Shown here piece after piece: positions 50,768 through 62,492 of a DNA stretch of 64,000 nt. The notes under the pieces were generated by a model that saw only the letters and a list, made by a program, of their open reading frames with translations, did no database searches and had not been told where the DNA came from. The number at the start of each line of letters is the position of its first letter. The first letter of the stretch is position 1. This stretch comes from Latrodectus hesperus (lineage: Eukaryota; Arthropoda; Arachnida; Araneae; Theridiidae), in contig CM075853.1 in NCBI GenBank assembly GCA_037975125.1, forward strand, positions 52,770,958 to 52,834,957, given 5' to 3'. Both the position numbers and the translations under genes were made by a program.

Positions 50768-51465
50768 ATTTTGAGTACTGTATTTTCGATCCAGTCGTTC
50801 CTTCAATTTGCTACATTTTCCTATCCGAGCAGTACAGTGCAATTAACTTGTTCTAATATTGTTATATTTCAGGCATAAAATTTATTTTTCGTGGAATCAA
50901 ATAAAATGTTCTGTGTGCTTAAAAAAACGATGAAAGTGGTCACAGGAAATTGTGTGTGTGTTTCACTTGTAAGGGATTGTTTGGAAATGATAATAGCCCT
51001 ACGTTTCCTACTTCTAACAATTGTGTTTTAATAAAACAGAAAAACAGCTTTGACTTATCGTTAATGAACAAAATAAGTCTTACTAATGAATGTGATATTA
51101 ACACATATTTATACAAATTGACCAAAATATTACGTTATTTTACTTTTATTCATAAAATTGAAAGCAAAACTATAAAAATATCGAAAATAATTAATGCTTT
51201 TGTTTTCCTAATTATCATTAATTGTTATATTTTCAGATTTATTTATAATATTAGGAAATGTACACACTCCTCATCTTTTACATTCTCCATAATCAATTAA
51301 ATTTAATTTAATTATCTATTTATAATATTATTAATGTGCGTCACCATGATTGAATGAATCTCTTTTGTCCTTATGGTCACTACTTCCTTATGAAGAAGCA
51401 GACCCATTGTACCAATAGACACACATCATTTATCTATTCTTGCTCCTTATCTAGGAATAGACACA
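50768..51465. other. AT-rich non-coding DNA
   Basis: Overlapping frames at 50940-51300 on both strands have no recognisable protein features. Confidence 0.5.
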
Positions 51466-51481
51466 ATACCAATGATTTCGG

Positions 51482-51489
51482 TATATAAA
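51482..51489 (+). promoter_or_regulatory. Candidate TATA box
   Basis: TATATAAA is followed by ACGCAGTTG and, 28 nt after the motif, by an ATG in a good context (CACCAACATGA). A start of transcription about 30 nt downstream would leave almost no 5' leader, which is unusual. TATA-like strings are frequent in this AT-rich DNA. Confidence 0.2.
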
Positions 51490-51516
51490 CGCAGTTGTCT
51501 TCCTAACACCACCAAC

Positions 51517-51705
51517 ATGAGGGAGCTCCCCCTTTCGATTTTATCATTTGTTTGCTGCGTGTTGACATTCTCAGAGATTTCGGGTGATGTATGTATTTGT
51601 GGATGCATCAGGCCTCAGTCAATGGAGATTTATTCACAATTGATGCAAACAAGTAAAGGATGGATGAAAGGGGAATTGTATTGCTATTTCGTTCCAAATT
51701 TTTAA
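51517..51705 (+). CDS. Hypothetical small secreted peptide (62 aa), unsupported
   Basis: The frame encodes 62 residues. Residues 1-23 look like a signal peptide (MRELPLSILSFVCCVLTFSE, then ISG), followed by a short mature part with clustered cysteines (DVCICGC, then a fourth Cys in ELYCYF). The start has a good CAACATG context and lies just after a TATA-like motif. Two AATAAA signals follow at 51817 and 51825, and composition is less AT-rich than the flanks. The same frame is open upstream to an ATG at 51472. I do not recognise a family. Four cysteines without a known spacing give no function. It may be a real one-exon gene, a first exon, or chance. Confidence 0.25.
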   Translation: MRELPLSILSFVCCVLTFSEISGDVCICGCIRPQSMEIYSQLMQTSKGWMKGELYCYFVPNF

Positions 51706-51839
51706 CGTAGCTGCTTAGTGGCTATTACATTTACATGATTTATAAAAACAATATGCACAAAATTTATGTGATTGTTATGAGTACAGTTATTTGCTGATTT
51801 CATATTTGCAAAAAAAAATAAACCAATAAAACAATATTT

Positions 51840-52843
51840 TTGGGAAACGTCTAATTGTTTGTATCTTCAATAAAAATTTATCATTATCACAAATAGAAAA
51901 ACACTGTTATAGTGAAACATTAAGAGGAAGTTGGCTAATTATTTTTAAGAATATGTAAAAAGTTAGTACACATGTAAGGAGGATATGATATACTGCTGAA
52001 ACTATGTTTGCTTCGTTCTTTCTCAGTAAATTATATGACGAATTAAAATTAAATATCAACCTGACTGTTTAATTTTAGTTAAAGATATAGCGATCATATC
52101 TGACGCAAATTTGTACTCTTGCATTTATACAAAACTTATATTTTCATCATCACTTCAAATTAGCCAAATATTTTCCATTTGTTCAGGGCATAAATATGTC
52201 AATCGTTCTTAAATGTTATCTTGATTTAATTAAGTTCTTTTAAATTATTATGTAACGTTTATAACATATTTCTGAAATGATTTTCATAATTAATGAGATA
52301 TTCCTATATTCGTTAGCATGTTTGTTAATATTTATATCAAATCTACCCCTGAATTATGTAATTATACCTTGTAAATCATATTGTTACCATACAACAGTAT
52401 ATATTTCTAGAAAGAAGTATATTGTGTATACAAAATAAACAAATCTTGCAGGGACTTTTCTTATTGATTCTTGATGGAAAGATTACATGAAATATACATA
52501 AATCAGCATCTGGAGATAATGTATCGTTATTGCTGAATTTTTAACCGCCTTAAGCGAAGATAAATTTCATTGTCATTTATCCGTTAGGGTACTGATCTTA
52601 AAAAAATAAGAAGCATTTTGAACTTGACATAATTTGTTACGGATTCTCATGAAGAATGAAATAAGTACCCCAAATTATAGACTTCTAGATGCTTATTCTT
52701 ATAATCACTGATAAATTAATTGTTAAAATTATCGGTATATTGCAGAAATGTGCTTCGGAAGTTATTCTATATTTATATGATCTAAATTTACAAAAAAAAC
52801 AATTATATCGTCTAAGTTGCTCTCTTAAGTATGTGCACTTCTC
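51840..52843. other. AT-rich non-coding DNA, nothing recognised
   Basis: No coding or repeat signals are seen up to the Tc1 left terminus. Confidence 0.55.
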
Positions 52844-54269
52844 ACATTAAAAATGCAACACCAAGAAAGAGTGGCCGAAAAATTATGCAAATTTCAGGAT
52901 AGATGCACCTTACTGAATGGAAATGATGTGAAATGCGCCAATCTCCAGCACACACAGGATAAGATGTAAGATGAGGAACCAGTATAGTGGGCAATATTCG
53001 TGCCGTTTTGCTGCTTGAAAAATAATCATTGAAAGTTTGTTCTTATCGCAAAGGACGACCTCAATTGCAGAGAATGCCAAATCATTGTCGGCGGAGTCAG
53101 TTCCAGTAAAAAAAACTAGTTCATGAGAGACATGGTAATCGGACTGAAAAGGGCAGGTTGGTCCTGACGGCAAATAGCAGCTGACAGACACCTGGACGTG
53201 TCCACAGTGCACCGGCTGTGGTGAAGACGGTTAGAAGAAGGAACTGTAGAACGTTTGCTGGTGCCGGTGCAGACAAAGTGAAGCAAGCAAGCGTGGATCG
53301 ACGCGTCCTCGGATGATTCCTTCATCCCTTATTAGGGAGCCCTTTATCAGCAGGGGAGGCGGTGATGGCCCCATGAAGCACGTATACCGAAATTCTGCAA
53401 CATGTGCAAAACACTCTGGAGGTTCCCGTATAGCAGAATCATTTGCCGTCGATTGGTTGCTAGTGACTTGTGCTCATAGCGTTCATTATGAAGACAGCCA
53501 TTAACTCTACAGCATAGATTCTAACATCTGGAATAGTACCGCATTAGAGCAGTGTAGATGACAGAGTGGCACAGGATTGTCTTCTCAGAGGAGTCATGCT
53601 TCTGTTTCTTCAGTGATAGTCATTACCAATTATAAGAGTGACTTCGAAGTGTAGACAGATCATATCTTGCACCAATTATGTAAAGCCCCACCACGTGACA
53701 ACTTGGAATCATGGTTTGGGGCGCCATTGCGTTCGTTCTGGGTCATCTCTAGTTCGTATTCATGGCACTATGACAACCCAATGTTACGTGGATGATGTGT
53801 TGCGGCCAGTGGCTCTCTCCTATCTTCAGAGGGTCCCCAATGCTATTTATCAGCAGGATATAACATCTGACCACACATTGCTCGCATAAACCAACATGCC
53901 CTGCAAGGTGTACAGCTGCTTCCCTGATTACCACGCTCGCCAATCGAATTTGTTTGGGATAAGATTGCATGCCATTTGCAGACCTTGCTACTTACTCTGT
54001 TAGAAGGCGCACTTTGACAAATGGGTAACAAAGAAGGGAGATCCATTCGTCAGGACAGCATCCGAACTCTCATTGACCCTGTGCCTAGACGTGGTTCTTA
54101 CACGTTGGTCCTACAACCTATTACCCGACCCTGTTCTCATTCTGTATTAAGCATGTCATTTCGAAATACAGATCAATTATTTGTTCGTTGCTGTCTCTCT
54201 CTCTCTCTCTCTGTTGGCCGAGTTTCTTCAATTTCTGGCAACTCCTTCTTGGTGCTGCATTTCCAATGT
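52844..54269 (+). mobile_element. Full-length decayed Tc1-like transposon
   Basis: Inverted termini of about 40 bp with a few mismatches define it. The left begins ACATTAAAAATGCAACACCA at 52844; the right, read on the minus strand from 54269, begins ACATTGGAAATGCAGCACCA. The length of about 1.43 kb is normal for Tc1. A clean TA duplication is no longer visible. It contains a short (TC)n run near 54194-54213. The transposase it encodes is broken (separate entry). Confidence 0.85.
53050..54020 (+). pseudogene. Tc1 transposase pseudogene
   Basis: In order, the frames give the helix-turn-helix MRDMVIGLKRAGWS*RQIAA and DVSTVHRLW (53123-53220), then WHRIVFSEESCFCF (53570-53620; the first catalytic Asp position reads Glu, as in FSDESRF changed to FSEESCF). 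These are followed by GIMVWGAIAFV (53705), GTMTTQCYVDDVLRPVALSY with PNAIYQQD (53763-53860), and LPRSPIEFVWDKIACHL (53930-53980), with part of the usual SPDLNPIE lost. At least half a dozen stops and frameshifts separate the blocks. The other long frames in 52.9-54.3 kb on both strands are shadows. Confidence 0.85.
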
Positions 54270-55830
54270 CGGGCAGAGTATACAATAATATGATAGTGAA
54301 TTTTAAATTTGGATTGCGCTTTGTGAATATCAATTTTCTAAACTAAATATTAAGAGTAAAATTTAAAAAGAAACGAAACATTTTGTATTATGAATATTTT
54401 AGAAATGCTTAAGCGCGTGTAGCATTTGAAAAATATAACATTATGTATAAAAAATTAAAAATGCCTTTTTCTCATAAGAAATGGAATTTTTTTAAAGGAA
54501 AACAGTTTTTTTAAATAATGCTTTGAAACCCAATTCCTATGATCAATAAAACTGAAAAAAGAGCAAATTGGTAATGTACTGTTCCCATTAGTATCTTTTT
54601 ATTTTAATTTAGGAAAATAGAGTTCATCACATCGATTAACTAATCATTTTATGAAGGCAATCATCTGAGGTTAATTTTTAAAAATCGCTTCTACATGAAA
54701 ATGTTAGCATTACTCATAAGAGAACAAAGCACTTATATTTCTAAGAATGAGATCGCTGCATTAAATAAGGCTTACACAGCGTCTCCTCAAATGAAGCCAG
54801 GTCCAGAAGAAACTGTATTCCTTTACTTGGCGAAAGAAAACGCTCCAGGTTAGCATTAAGTGAATATGCTCCAGACCACAAAGGATCTGGAGCACAAATA
54901 ATCATTAACAGGCATGCGGATGAGATGATATTTGCTTTTGACACCTCAGGCTCAACGATACCATCGCCCAATCACAGAATTCGGTAGGTGGGAATGGATG
55001 CAAGGAAAACTTAATCTTTCTTCTGCCAATGGAGAAGATAAGGAGAAGTGGGGGGGATACTGGGGCCTGGAAGTGTTGTTGAGACAATATTTGTTCGGAT
55101 ATTTTTATCCTTTCTTCTCCGGCGCTTTTCCGTATTAATTTGCTGCAATGAGAGCTCATCTTAGAACGCAGTGACTGAAGAATTGGAAAAATATTTGCAT
55201 TTATATCGGCTTTTATAATTAATTAGACGGCAAGAGATTCAATTTGTGTAAGTTTGTTTGAATGAGAGGAAGATGTTCAGGAAAGCTTTTAGAGGTTTGT
55301 GTTACGGTGAAAATGTTTAACTGTACGAGGAAGTTTCGTTTTAGATTCTAAATGATGAGTGTGAACAAAGGCGAACTTCTTTTCATCCGAAATACTTAAA
55401 AGCACTTCGTGAAAGTTTTCTCTTCTTGATTTATTTACTAACTGATTGGTTTAATTCCCTCGCGCACGAGCCATTTATTTTAAAAAGAAATATTGGTGTT
55501 TATATGCATCGATAATTTACTTAAGTTGAATACAGTAATTAATTTTCAATAAAAAATTCATCTTACTTCATAGTAATTAGTAGTACTAGTAACTATCTTA
55601 AATTTATTTCAACGATACATTCACTTTAGATTAACTTTAAAAGGACATTTTATATTAGTTAAATCATTCATTTTAACATGTTACTTTTTCTATATATATA
55701 TACATTCATATATATGTATATAGATAGATAGATATTATCTAAGAGATGTATACATCTTATTATGCTATATTAATAAGGTCACATATAAGTAATTCAATGT
55801 CTTCATTTTTATTAAAAACATGCCTTAAAA
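54270..55830. other. Non-coding DNA with a GC-richer patch
   Basis: 54.70-55.15 kb is GC-richer, with overlapping frames on both strands (54741-54971 and 54905-55159 minus, 54932-55138 plus). None has a recognisable domain, so I treat it as possible regulatory DNA. The rest is AT-rich, with TATA/GATA microsatellite bits near 55693-55735. Confidence 0.4.
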
Positions 55831-58774
55831 CAGTCTTTCCCAAAGTGGGCGATAACGCCCCCTTGTGGGCGTTTGAGACCTAGAGGGGGGCGTTAAAGGG
55901 CCCAGAAAAAAATGGGGGGCGTTGACGTGGGTTAGGGGGTGATGGTAGATTTGTAATTTGATTTACTTTATATTTTAAATTTCACTAGAATTAAAACCTA
56001 CCTACTACACAATAACGAATACTTAGTTTATATTCCTACCCTGTATGATGGTATAAAAACTTAAAAATACTTAACATAGATTTCGTAAATAGACCGCACG
56101 CCGTATGCACGTACGTTGTAAAATGACGAAAAGCATACAGCTGTGTAAATGCATGAATTGCCAAATGTGGCAAACATTCTGGGTGAAAAGTCTAACTGCG
56201 GGAGCCGGTGCACTTATGATGTTGTGCTCCGTAGATTTACTGTCCGTTTTCGTTTGCAGAAACCTTCAGCGCTTTTACGCATGCGTCAGGTCTACTTCGA
56301 GTTCATCAAAACAGGGTTGAGACAAAAGAGAAATGTTTACTTAACATGCGTGCTTCTGAAAAATCGGTCTGAGGAAAAATCCGGCGTATCCATCCATCCC
56401 AGCGTATCGCACCTTTTCAGAATAGAATGGTCGACAGGTGGCGGTTTTGCAATACGAAAATGGACTGTACGTCGTAGCAATCGGCTGGTTCATCGATACT
56501 TGTCCTAACTTGCTCAGTACGATTGAGCGTCGAAAGAGATAAACGAGTTTGTGTGTGTTTGCCTTATTCCTGTCGGTGCTTGCTGTATTTAAATCCTATA
56601 TAAAAGCTCGCAATTTTTCTTATATTTTCATTAGTGGTTTCGCTCGCAATCTTTAAACGAGTATTTAAGTTCAACACTTTATTTACATATTTTTTTTAAA
56701 AAAAGCCATGTCGCAAGCAAAAAAGAAGAAATGGCAATTCAGTGTAGAATATATTAAATATGGATTCATAGAAAATTCGACAAACTCATCTTTGCCTTTG
56801 TGCCTTCTTTGTTCAAAAACATTTTCAAACGAAGCTATAAAGCCTTCAAGACTTCAAATCATTTAAATAAAATGCATCCAGATAAGAAGGACAAAAATGT
56901 AGCCTATTTTCAAGATCTGGAATAGAAGCATCATGCTCAGCCAAGTGTATCGAAACTTTTTTCGATGGCTGCTAAGCAAGATGATGATGGACTTCGAGCT
57001 TCATACAATATCTTTCTGTTAATTGCTCAAACCGGTAAACCACACACCATCGGAGAAACGTTAATTTTGCCGGCGATAAAAGAAGTTATAACTACTGTGC
57101 TCCATAAACCGGCGGCAGATATAACTCGAAATTCTCCTTTGAGCAATAATTCTGTGCAAAGACGAATTGATGAAATGGCTGAAAACATTGAAGAGTCATT
57201 GTGCAATCCTCTGAAGACTAGTCAATTTTCAATCCATTTGGATGAGTCCACTTTACCAACCAATGAAGCATTGTTGTTGTCTTACGTGAGGTTCATTAAA
57301 GATGAAAAAATATGTCAAGAACTTTTACTTGCTAGAAATTTAGAGACAGACACAAAAGGAGAAACCATATTTAAAACACTGTAAAAGTTTTGTGATGAAA
57401 AAGGAATTCCCTTGAAGAATATTATATCAGCTGCTACAGATGGTGCTCCAGCTATGACAGGGTGTCAAAAAGGCTTCATGTCGTACTTATAAAACAAAAT
57501 TCCCGATGTGATTGCTATACATTGCGTTATATATCACGACAGCATTTAGTTGCTAGAAATTTAAGTGAACGACTGTTTCAATCATTGCAACATGTCATCA
57601 GAGCAGTCAATAAAATCCGAAACAATTCTTTAAATGACAGATTATTTAATCAGCTTTGTGTTGCTAATGATGAAGATTTCAACAGATTGATCTTTCACAC
57701 AGAAGTGCGTTGGCTATCAAAAGGAAATTGTCTGACTCGTTTTTACAATCTGTTTGACTCTGTCATAGAGTTCTTGGAAAACAAAGACACAGCATTGCGC
57801 GAAAACCTCATCACATCAAAGAATGATATCGCATACCTGACAGACCTTTATACATTGTTTAATGATATGAATCTCCAACTTCAAGGCGATGAATTGAACT
57901 TAATAAAACAAAAAATATCGTCGCTGCTTTCGTAGCTAAGCTGCTCTTACACAAGAAAAATATCGGCAAACGTGTGAGTTCCATGATTTTCCCAATTTAT
58001 CAGTATCCTGCAACAACGACAACTTGCTCGTCTACTGCCAATATTTGGAAAATCTTCAGTGATTTCATTGAAAGATTCCAGGACATTTGGAAATTGGAAA
58101 TACCAGACTGGGTGTTCGATCCTTTTTCAAATGTCAACATAGCAATATCACCCCAGCTGGGAAGAACTTAGAGAAATGACAACGAACGAGGAAATAAAAA
58201 TTAAATTTAAAAATGGCTACCAACAATTTTAGCTACAAAAGTCAATTCCGCAGTTGTACCCTGGATTGTGGTCGATCATTCAACAATTTTTGATATCATT
58301 CCCATCGTCATATTTGCGTGAAAGAGGATTTAGCACTGTGACAACGCTGCTTACTAAAAAGAGAAATCATTTACAAGTTACCAAACTTGGCGACTTACAA
58401 CTGTTTTTGAGTAAAATCCCACCTGATATCAATAAACTTGTTAAAAATCATCAAATTCATCCACCCCATTAGATTAGTTTAAAAACTAAAATTGATTACC
58501 AATCTATATTGTTTCTTTTAATTTTATTAAAGCCTATTATTAATATTATAAAGTTTATAAAGTAATTGCTCTCACTGTGTGATAAAAGTTTCTAGCTTAG
58601 AATGTAAGTTTAAACACCAGAACCGACTAATATAGCACACTTTAACTAAATTAATTAATGAAATTGTGGTTTTTAAGTTTTAGGAGTGTATAAAAAATGG
58701 GGGGGGCAAGGAAAAATAATTGATTTTCAAAGGGGGCGGTAGATGAAATAAGTTTGAGAAACACTGCCTTAAAA
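55823..58774 (+). mobile_element. Complete hAT transposon (ZBED5/FAM200-like) with 8-bp target duplication
   Basis: A perfect 8-bp direct repeat, CCTTAAAA, lies at 55823-55830 and 58767-58774. Between them the element (55831-58766, 2936 bp) begins CAGTCTTTCCCAAA and ends with the inverted TTTGAGAAACACTG; CAG...CTG ends plus an 8-bp duplication are the hAT signature. The left subterminal region repeats GGGCG (GTGGGCG, GGGGGGCG) and the right has GGGGGCGG, likely transposase-binding repeats. An 877-bp leader precedes the transposase frame. The element is structurally whole, but its enzyme is broken. Confidence 0.95.
56708..58472 (+). pseudogene. hAT transposase pseudogene (BED finger, RNase H-like core, dimerisation domain)
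   Basis: The likely start is the ATG at 56708 (MSQAKKKKWQFSVEYIKYGF). A BED-type zinc finger follows (CLLCSKTFSNEAIKP... H-x4-H), broken by a frameshift near 56855. The core shows KPHTIGETLILPA, FSIHLDEST (first Asp, about 57238), AATDGAPAMTG (second Asp, about 57440), IHCVIYH, and FHTEVRWLSKGN. The C-terminal dimerisation block FPSSYLRERGFSTVTTLLTK lies near 58295. Stops occur near 56923, 57382, 57490 and 58234, and further shifts near 57545, 57935 and 58165. At least eight lesions mean no active enzyme. The 56105-56508 frames in the leader have no recognisable features. Confidence 0.92.
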
Positions 58775-58842
58775 TATAATCGTTAATAAATTTGAAAAAA
58801 TATTTTTCAAATATTTCAAATAATACACTTTGATATCATCAA

Positions 58843-59010
58843 GATCTAGGGGCAATATTATGCCCTGCGAAGTAGAAGGTCTCGGGTTTGGTTGCAGCCA
58901 TTGGTAAAAAATGAGAAATGTCTGCCCACTTCATGATTCTGAAATCATGCATGTTAAATTGAGTGCTTAGAAATTTTCCAAGTTTCTATTCTTACGATAC
59001 CTGAATACTG
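58843..59010 (+). repeat. tRNA-derived SINE copy
   Basis: GATCTAGGGGCAATATTATG, followed by GGTCTCGGGTTTGGTTGCAG, gives A- and B-box-like elements about 35 nt apart. The body holds GAGTGCTTAGAAATTTTCCAAG, the reverse of the block in the 31.5-kb copy, so it belongs to the same family. It lies 70 bp after the hAT element. Confidence 0.5.
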
Positions 59011-60190
59011 CTCTCTATCTATGAAAGTTTTTAGAAGTCAAAAATGCAATTATAAGTGTCCCACAAAAGTCTTGGACTTTTTGGATATCTGTAACGCAGT
59101 TTCAAATTAAATTTATTAAAGAAACATAAAAACAATTAGAAGATTTGTTCATTCTATATGACATTGAAAAAATCAAAATTGTATCAAATTCGTAGCTTTT
59201 AAATGTGTTTTTCTCACATTTTTTTTGTTTCGAGAGATATAATTTTTATAAAGTTTAAACAGAACTTATAAAACAAATTTTATTCCTTAGAAGCTTAAAA
59301 TCATTTTAAATGAAAATTTATCCATGCATAATATCATCTCAAATTTTAGGAAAATATTAAACAAACTATCTAAACAGGGTATGTTGTCTCTGATTGCAAC
59401 AACAATTTCTTTCATGTACAATATATAACAACTTAAAAACACAATGTACTTATTTTTTAACTTTGCATACATCTTGGAAAATAAATTGTAACTATTTATT
59501 TTATGCAAAATATTTTTGGAAGTGGTATGATTTACTGTATTGTTTTACATGAGTCTAATTGAATGCTGTAAGTTATAGCTCTATATTTTATGTGTGATAT
59601 TTCATACGACGTATCCGTTTACGCCAATATGTACATTATAAACTGGCTCTTAAAAAATTCAATAGATATGTCACTGCTGTTTCAAATAAAATAGACATCG
59701 CATAACTTTTAATTAGTAAATATTACGCTTGCAGGATAAAAAAAATAGCACAATACTCTTTTCAACAGTGTAAAATGAATCCACTTGGAATTTTATTCAA
59801 GCATGTAAGCGTTCACCATGTAAATGAATTAACATGTAAAGTTATAAGTGCAAATTACTTTTTTCCTTCGAGTTAGCTTTCTCAAAAATTCACATTTAAG
59901 TTTTATATTTCTGGAAGAAAAAATTATATATATTTTTATTAAAAAACCTCAATCTTACTTCGTTTTTTTAATGTAAGTAGATATAAATTTTGTATACGTG
60001 CGCAGTTAAGATATGTTAAACATATTTGTTTGATTGACGTTTCATCTCTTTGGGGTAAGGTAAAAACTGCATATCACTTCGTAAAATGAAATTCTCAAAG
60101 TAAAAATCTCACAAGATCGAAAATTAATGGACTAAAATACCATTTTGCTATAACACAATGAAGAATTTTATATGAAATTCTTTGAGTTAT
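59011..60190. other. AT-rich non-coding DNA
   Basis: 59.04-59.12 kb (AAGTGTCCCACAAAAGTCTT...) looks like the edge of a dispersed repeat, but I cannot define it. No genes are seen. Confidence 0.45.
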
Positions 60191-60194
60191 TAAG

Positions 60195-60590
60195 TATTAT
60201 ATTCTACTTGGTCGCGCGGTTTGTTGGCGTCGTGTCCATGGGAAGAACTATAAATGAATAAGAGTATTCAGAACACATCTAGCAATCTCCTTGATGTTTT
60301 CGGGGTACAGATTCTTCGATGTCAAGAGGGTCTAGAATTCCTTGAAATGAGCCAGAAATCTTAAAATAACAGGGCAGTCAAAAATGTGTTTTACTGTTAA
60401 TGGAATATTATCGCAACTAATGCAGAGACGATAGGCTCTGTTGAAATCTCTCTGGATCTTCATATCTTGATAGTAACTTATTCTAAGGCGAGGGATAGTT
60501 TTAGGGAGGTCTCTGTTTGCATTTATTTCACAAATCGGTGTGTCTTTTTAACGGTGTTTTCTCTTTGACGGTATCTTGCAAATATTCTGC
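60195..60590 (-). pseudogene. LINE (Jockey/I-type) ORF2 3' fragment
   Basis: The minus strand gives PRLRISYYQDMKIQRDFNRAY directly followed by LCISCDNIPLTVKHIFDCPVI, then a stop and ARCVLNTLIHL. The C-x2-C ... H-x4-C pattern with LTVKHIF.CP is the C-terminal zinc-knuckle-like motif that follows the reverse transcriptase/RNase H regions of Jockey- and I-type non-LTR elements. Reverse transcriptase itself is not present, so this is a 5'-truncated piece. It is possibly related to the machinery that moved the local SINEs, though nothing here proves it. Confidence 0.55.
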
Positions 60591-60691
60591 TGCTTTATAT
60601 TTATTAATAAGAAAATAAGTCAGAAATGATAAGAATTCTCGGTTGGAAAAGTGAAGATTATCTTATGCATTTTATTACTATATACTATATA

Positions 60692-61495
60692 CAGGGTGAT
60701 CTTTTTTAAAGTGACAGTGTTTGGAACGTCCTGTAGCGTGATCTAATAGCCGAAATGACACCAAACTTGGTATTTAGACTAATCAAGACATGGGGAAAAA
60801 ATTCCGTAAAAACATTTTTTAATTCAAAAGTCGCCACCAGGGCATTTTGTGGCGCTGCTGTAGTTTATAATAACGAGAATCAGCATAAAACACAGGTAAC
60901 AAAGCAAAATGCAAATGTTGTTCGATGGCAGTGCCAGTAGCTGGGCTGTAAAACAGACTGGGCTGTAGACAGGGATGTAAAAGCAAGTAGTAGAAAGCTC
61001 CGACAAATAATCTCAGCTGAAGTAAACGAGCTCCAGTGGCCATGCCTCTCATGTCACCGGAACGTGCTTTTATGTTGGTGGAGTATCAAATTTGTCTATT
61101 CTAAAGGACAACCTAACAAAGACGGTGCGGAATATTCCTCGTGACATGTTACGTTCGGCTGTGGGAAACGCTGTACGCAGAATAAACGGTGTTATTTCTG
61201 AGAACGGAGCTCACATGGAATGTGGTCTAATTCCTCACCGGGGAAGTTAATGTAATAAATAAACACTAATAATTTAATTGTACGATTGTATGTGTCAGTT
61301 CTCTTTTCTCACATTTTATACATTGTAAAGCGCCACAAAATGATCTAGCGGCGATTTTTAGAACTAAAATTTTTTTTCACGGAATCATTTTTCCCGTGTT
61401 TTGATTAGTTTGAATACCAGGTTTGGTGCCATTCTGGCTATTATATCACGCTACAGGGTGCTCCAAACACTGTCACTTTAAAAAAGATCACACTG
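60692..61495 (+). mobile_element. Tc1/mariner-type element with very long inverted repeats, internally deleted
   Basis: TA flanks both ends (60690-60691 and 61496-61497). The termini (CAGGGTGATCTTTTTTAAAG at the left; on the minus strand from 61495 CAGTGTGATCTTTTTTAAAG) stay similar for about 170 bp, to about 60860 and 61327, far longer than ordinary mariner termini. At 804 bp it is too short for a full transposase. A start-like MPLMSPERAFMLVEYQ (61042) is followed by a stop and then by a C-terminal block. The overlapping minus-strand frames here are shadows. Confidence 0.85.
61042..61250 (+). pseudogene. Remnant transposase: N-terminal and C-terminal ends only
   Basis: From the ATG at 61042 the frame gives about 18 codons like the first residues of mariner/IS630-type transposases (SPERAF..VEYQ) and then stops near 61096. 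In another frame it continues directly as DNLTKTVRNIPRDMLRSAVG, then NAVRRINGVISENGAHMECG, and a TAA at 61248-61250. This resembles the final helix region of Tc3/mariner-like enzymes (RI..CI...G.H.E). The whole DNA-binding and catalytic regions have been removed. Confidence 0.7.
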
Positions 61496-62492
61496 TATTT
61501 CCGGTGTTTACAAGTGTTCCCCATGGCTATTTAAAATCTCACTATTGTCAATGAAATACTTCTGTTAATAATTAACGATATATAGACTGTTCATATTATA
61601 ATTCCTCATTCATATTAAATTCGAGTTAAAAGAACAAGCTCTTAGAATCCTTTTTTAAATATTATTTATAGCACTTTATTGAAATTAAATTTTGCTATCA
61701 GCTAAATTTCTCAGATTAAATGTTCAGAATATTAGACACTGAAGTGATAAAAAAGGTTTAAAGGAAGCGATTTAAAGTGAAACAATAAGGTGAACTGACT
61801 ATCTTTTAATTCAACTATCAAACATTACTTCTTCAAATCCCTTTAAATCTATTTTATTAAAAAAAATTAAAAATAATTTTTAAAAAAAATGAATTTTGGA
61901 ATTAAATCAGCCGGGATAGGAAGGAAAAGTGATAAATCACCAGGTAACTATCGCAGTATAAATGCGTTGGTGAAGAACGAGAAGAACTTTGAGCTATTCG
62001 ATTAAAAACGAGTCTCCATTGAACAACAGAATAATTTTCATTTGGATAGTTTTTATATCAGAAATTTATAAACCTGTACAGCTGTCCCGAAAAATATATT
62101 TTTCAATATTTTTGAAAAATGAGTACAATAATTTTACAAATACTAAAGAATTTGCCACTAAATAATTAATAAACGTGTTTTATGATAGTTAAAAATGATT
62201 TAATTTAGTTAATGTATATCAGTTAATTCTCAGTAATAAATTATACGTGGTGTCAAATAATGCATGTCCAGAAATCTATCATCGACATTTAATAAAGCTG
62301 AGTGTGTAAGCAAGACGCGTAACCATAAATTGCGCTTGGCATAATTCATAAAAAATATTCCTTTCATTTAAGAAGTTTATTCTAATTTATTAAATTTCCC
62401 ATTAAAAGAGTGTGAAATGGAGTAATTTAAAAAAAAACTTTGATTTAAACCAATTTATTTTATATTTATGATTTTTTACTATATGCTTCCTT
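61496..62492. other. AT-rich non-coding DNA
   Basis: No coding or repeat signal can be supported. 61.91-62.02 kb is slightly GC-richer. Confidence 0.5.

Noticed and set aside
53638..53889. Independent 83-codon gene
   Set aside because: It is one frame of the decayed Tc1 transposase (YVDDVLRPVAL...PNAIYQQD).
56105..56508. Overlapping frames in the hAT leader as a second transposon gene
   Set aside because: No recognisable domain; the leader of related hAT elements is normally non-coding.
60819..61052. Minus-strand frames over the long-terminus element
   Set aside because: They are antisense to, and partly within, the inverted terminus, with no protein motif.
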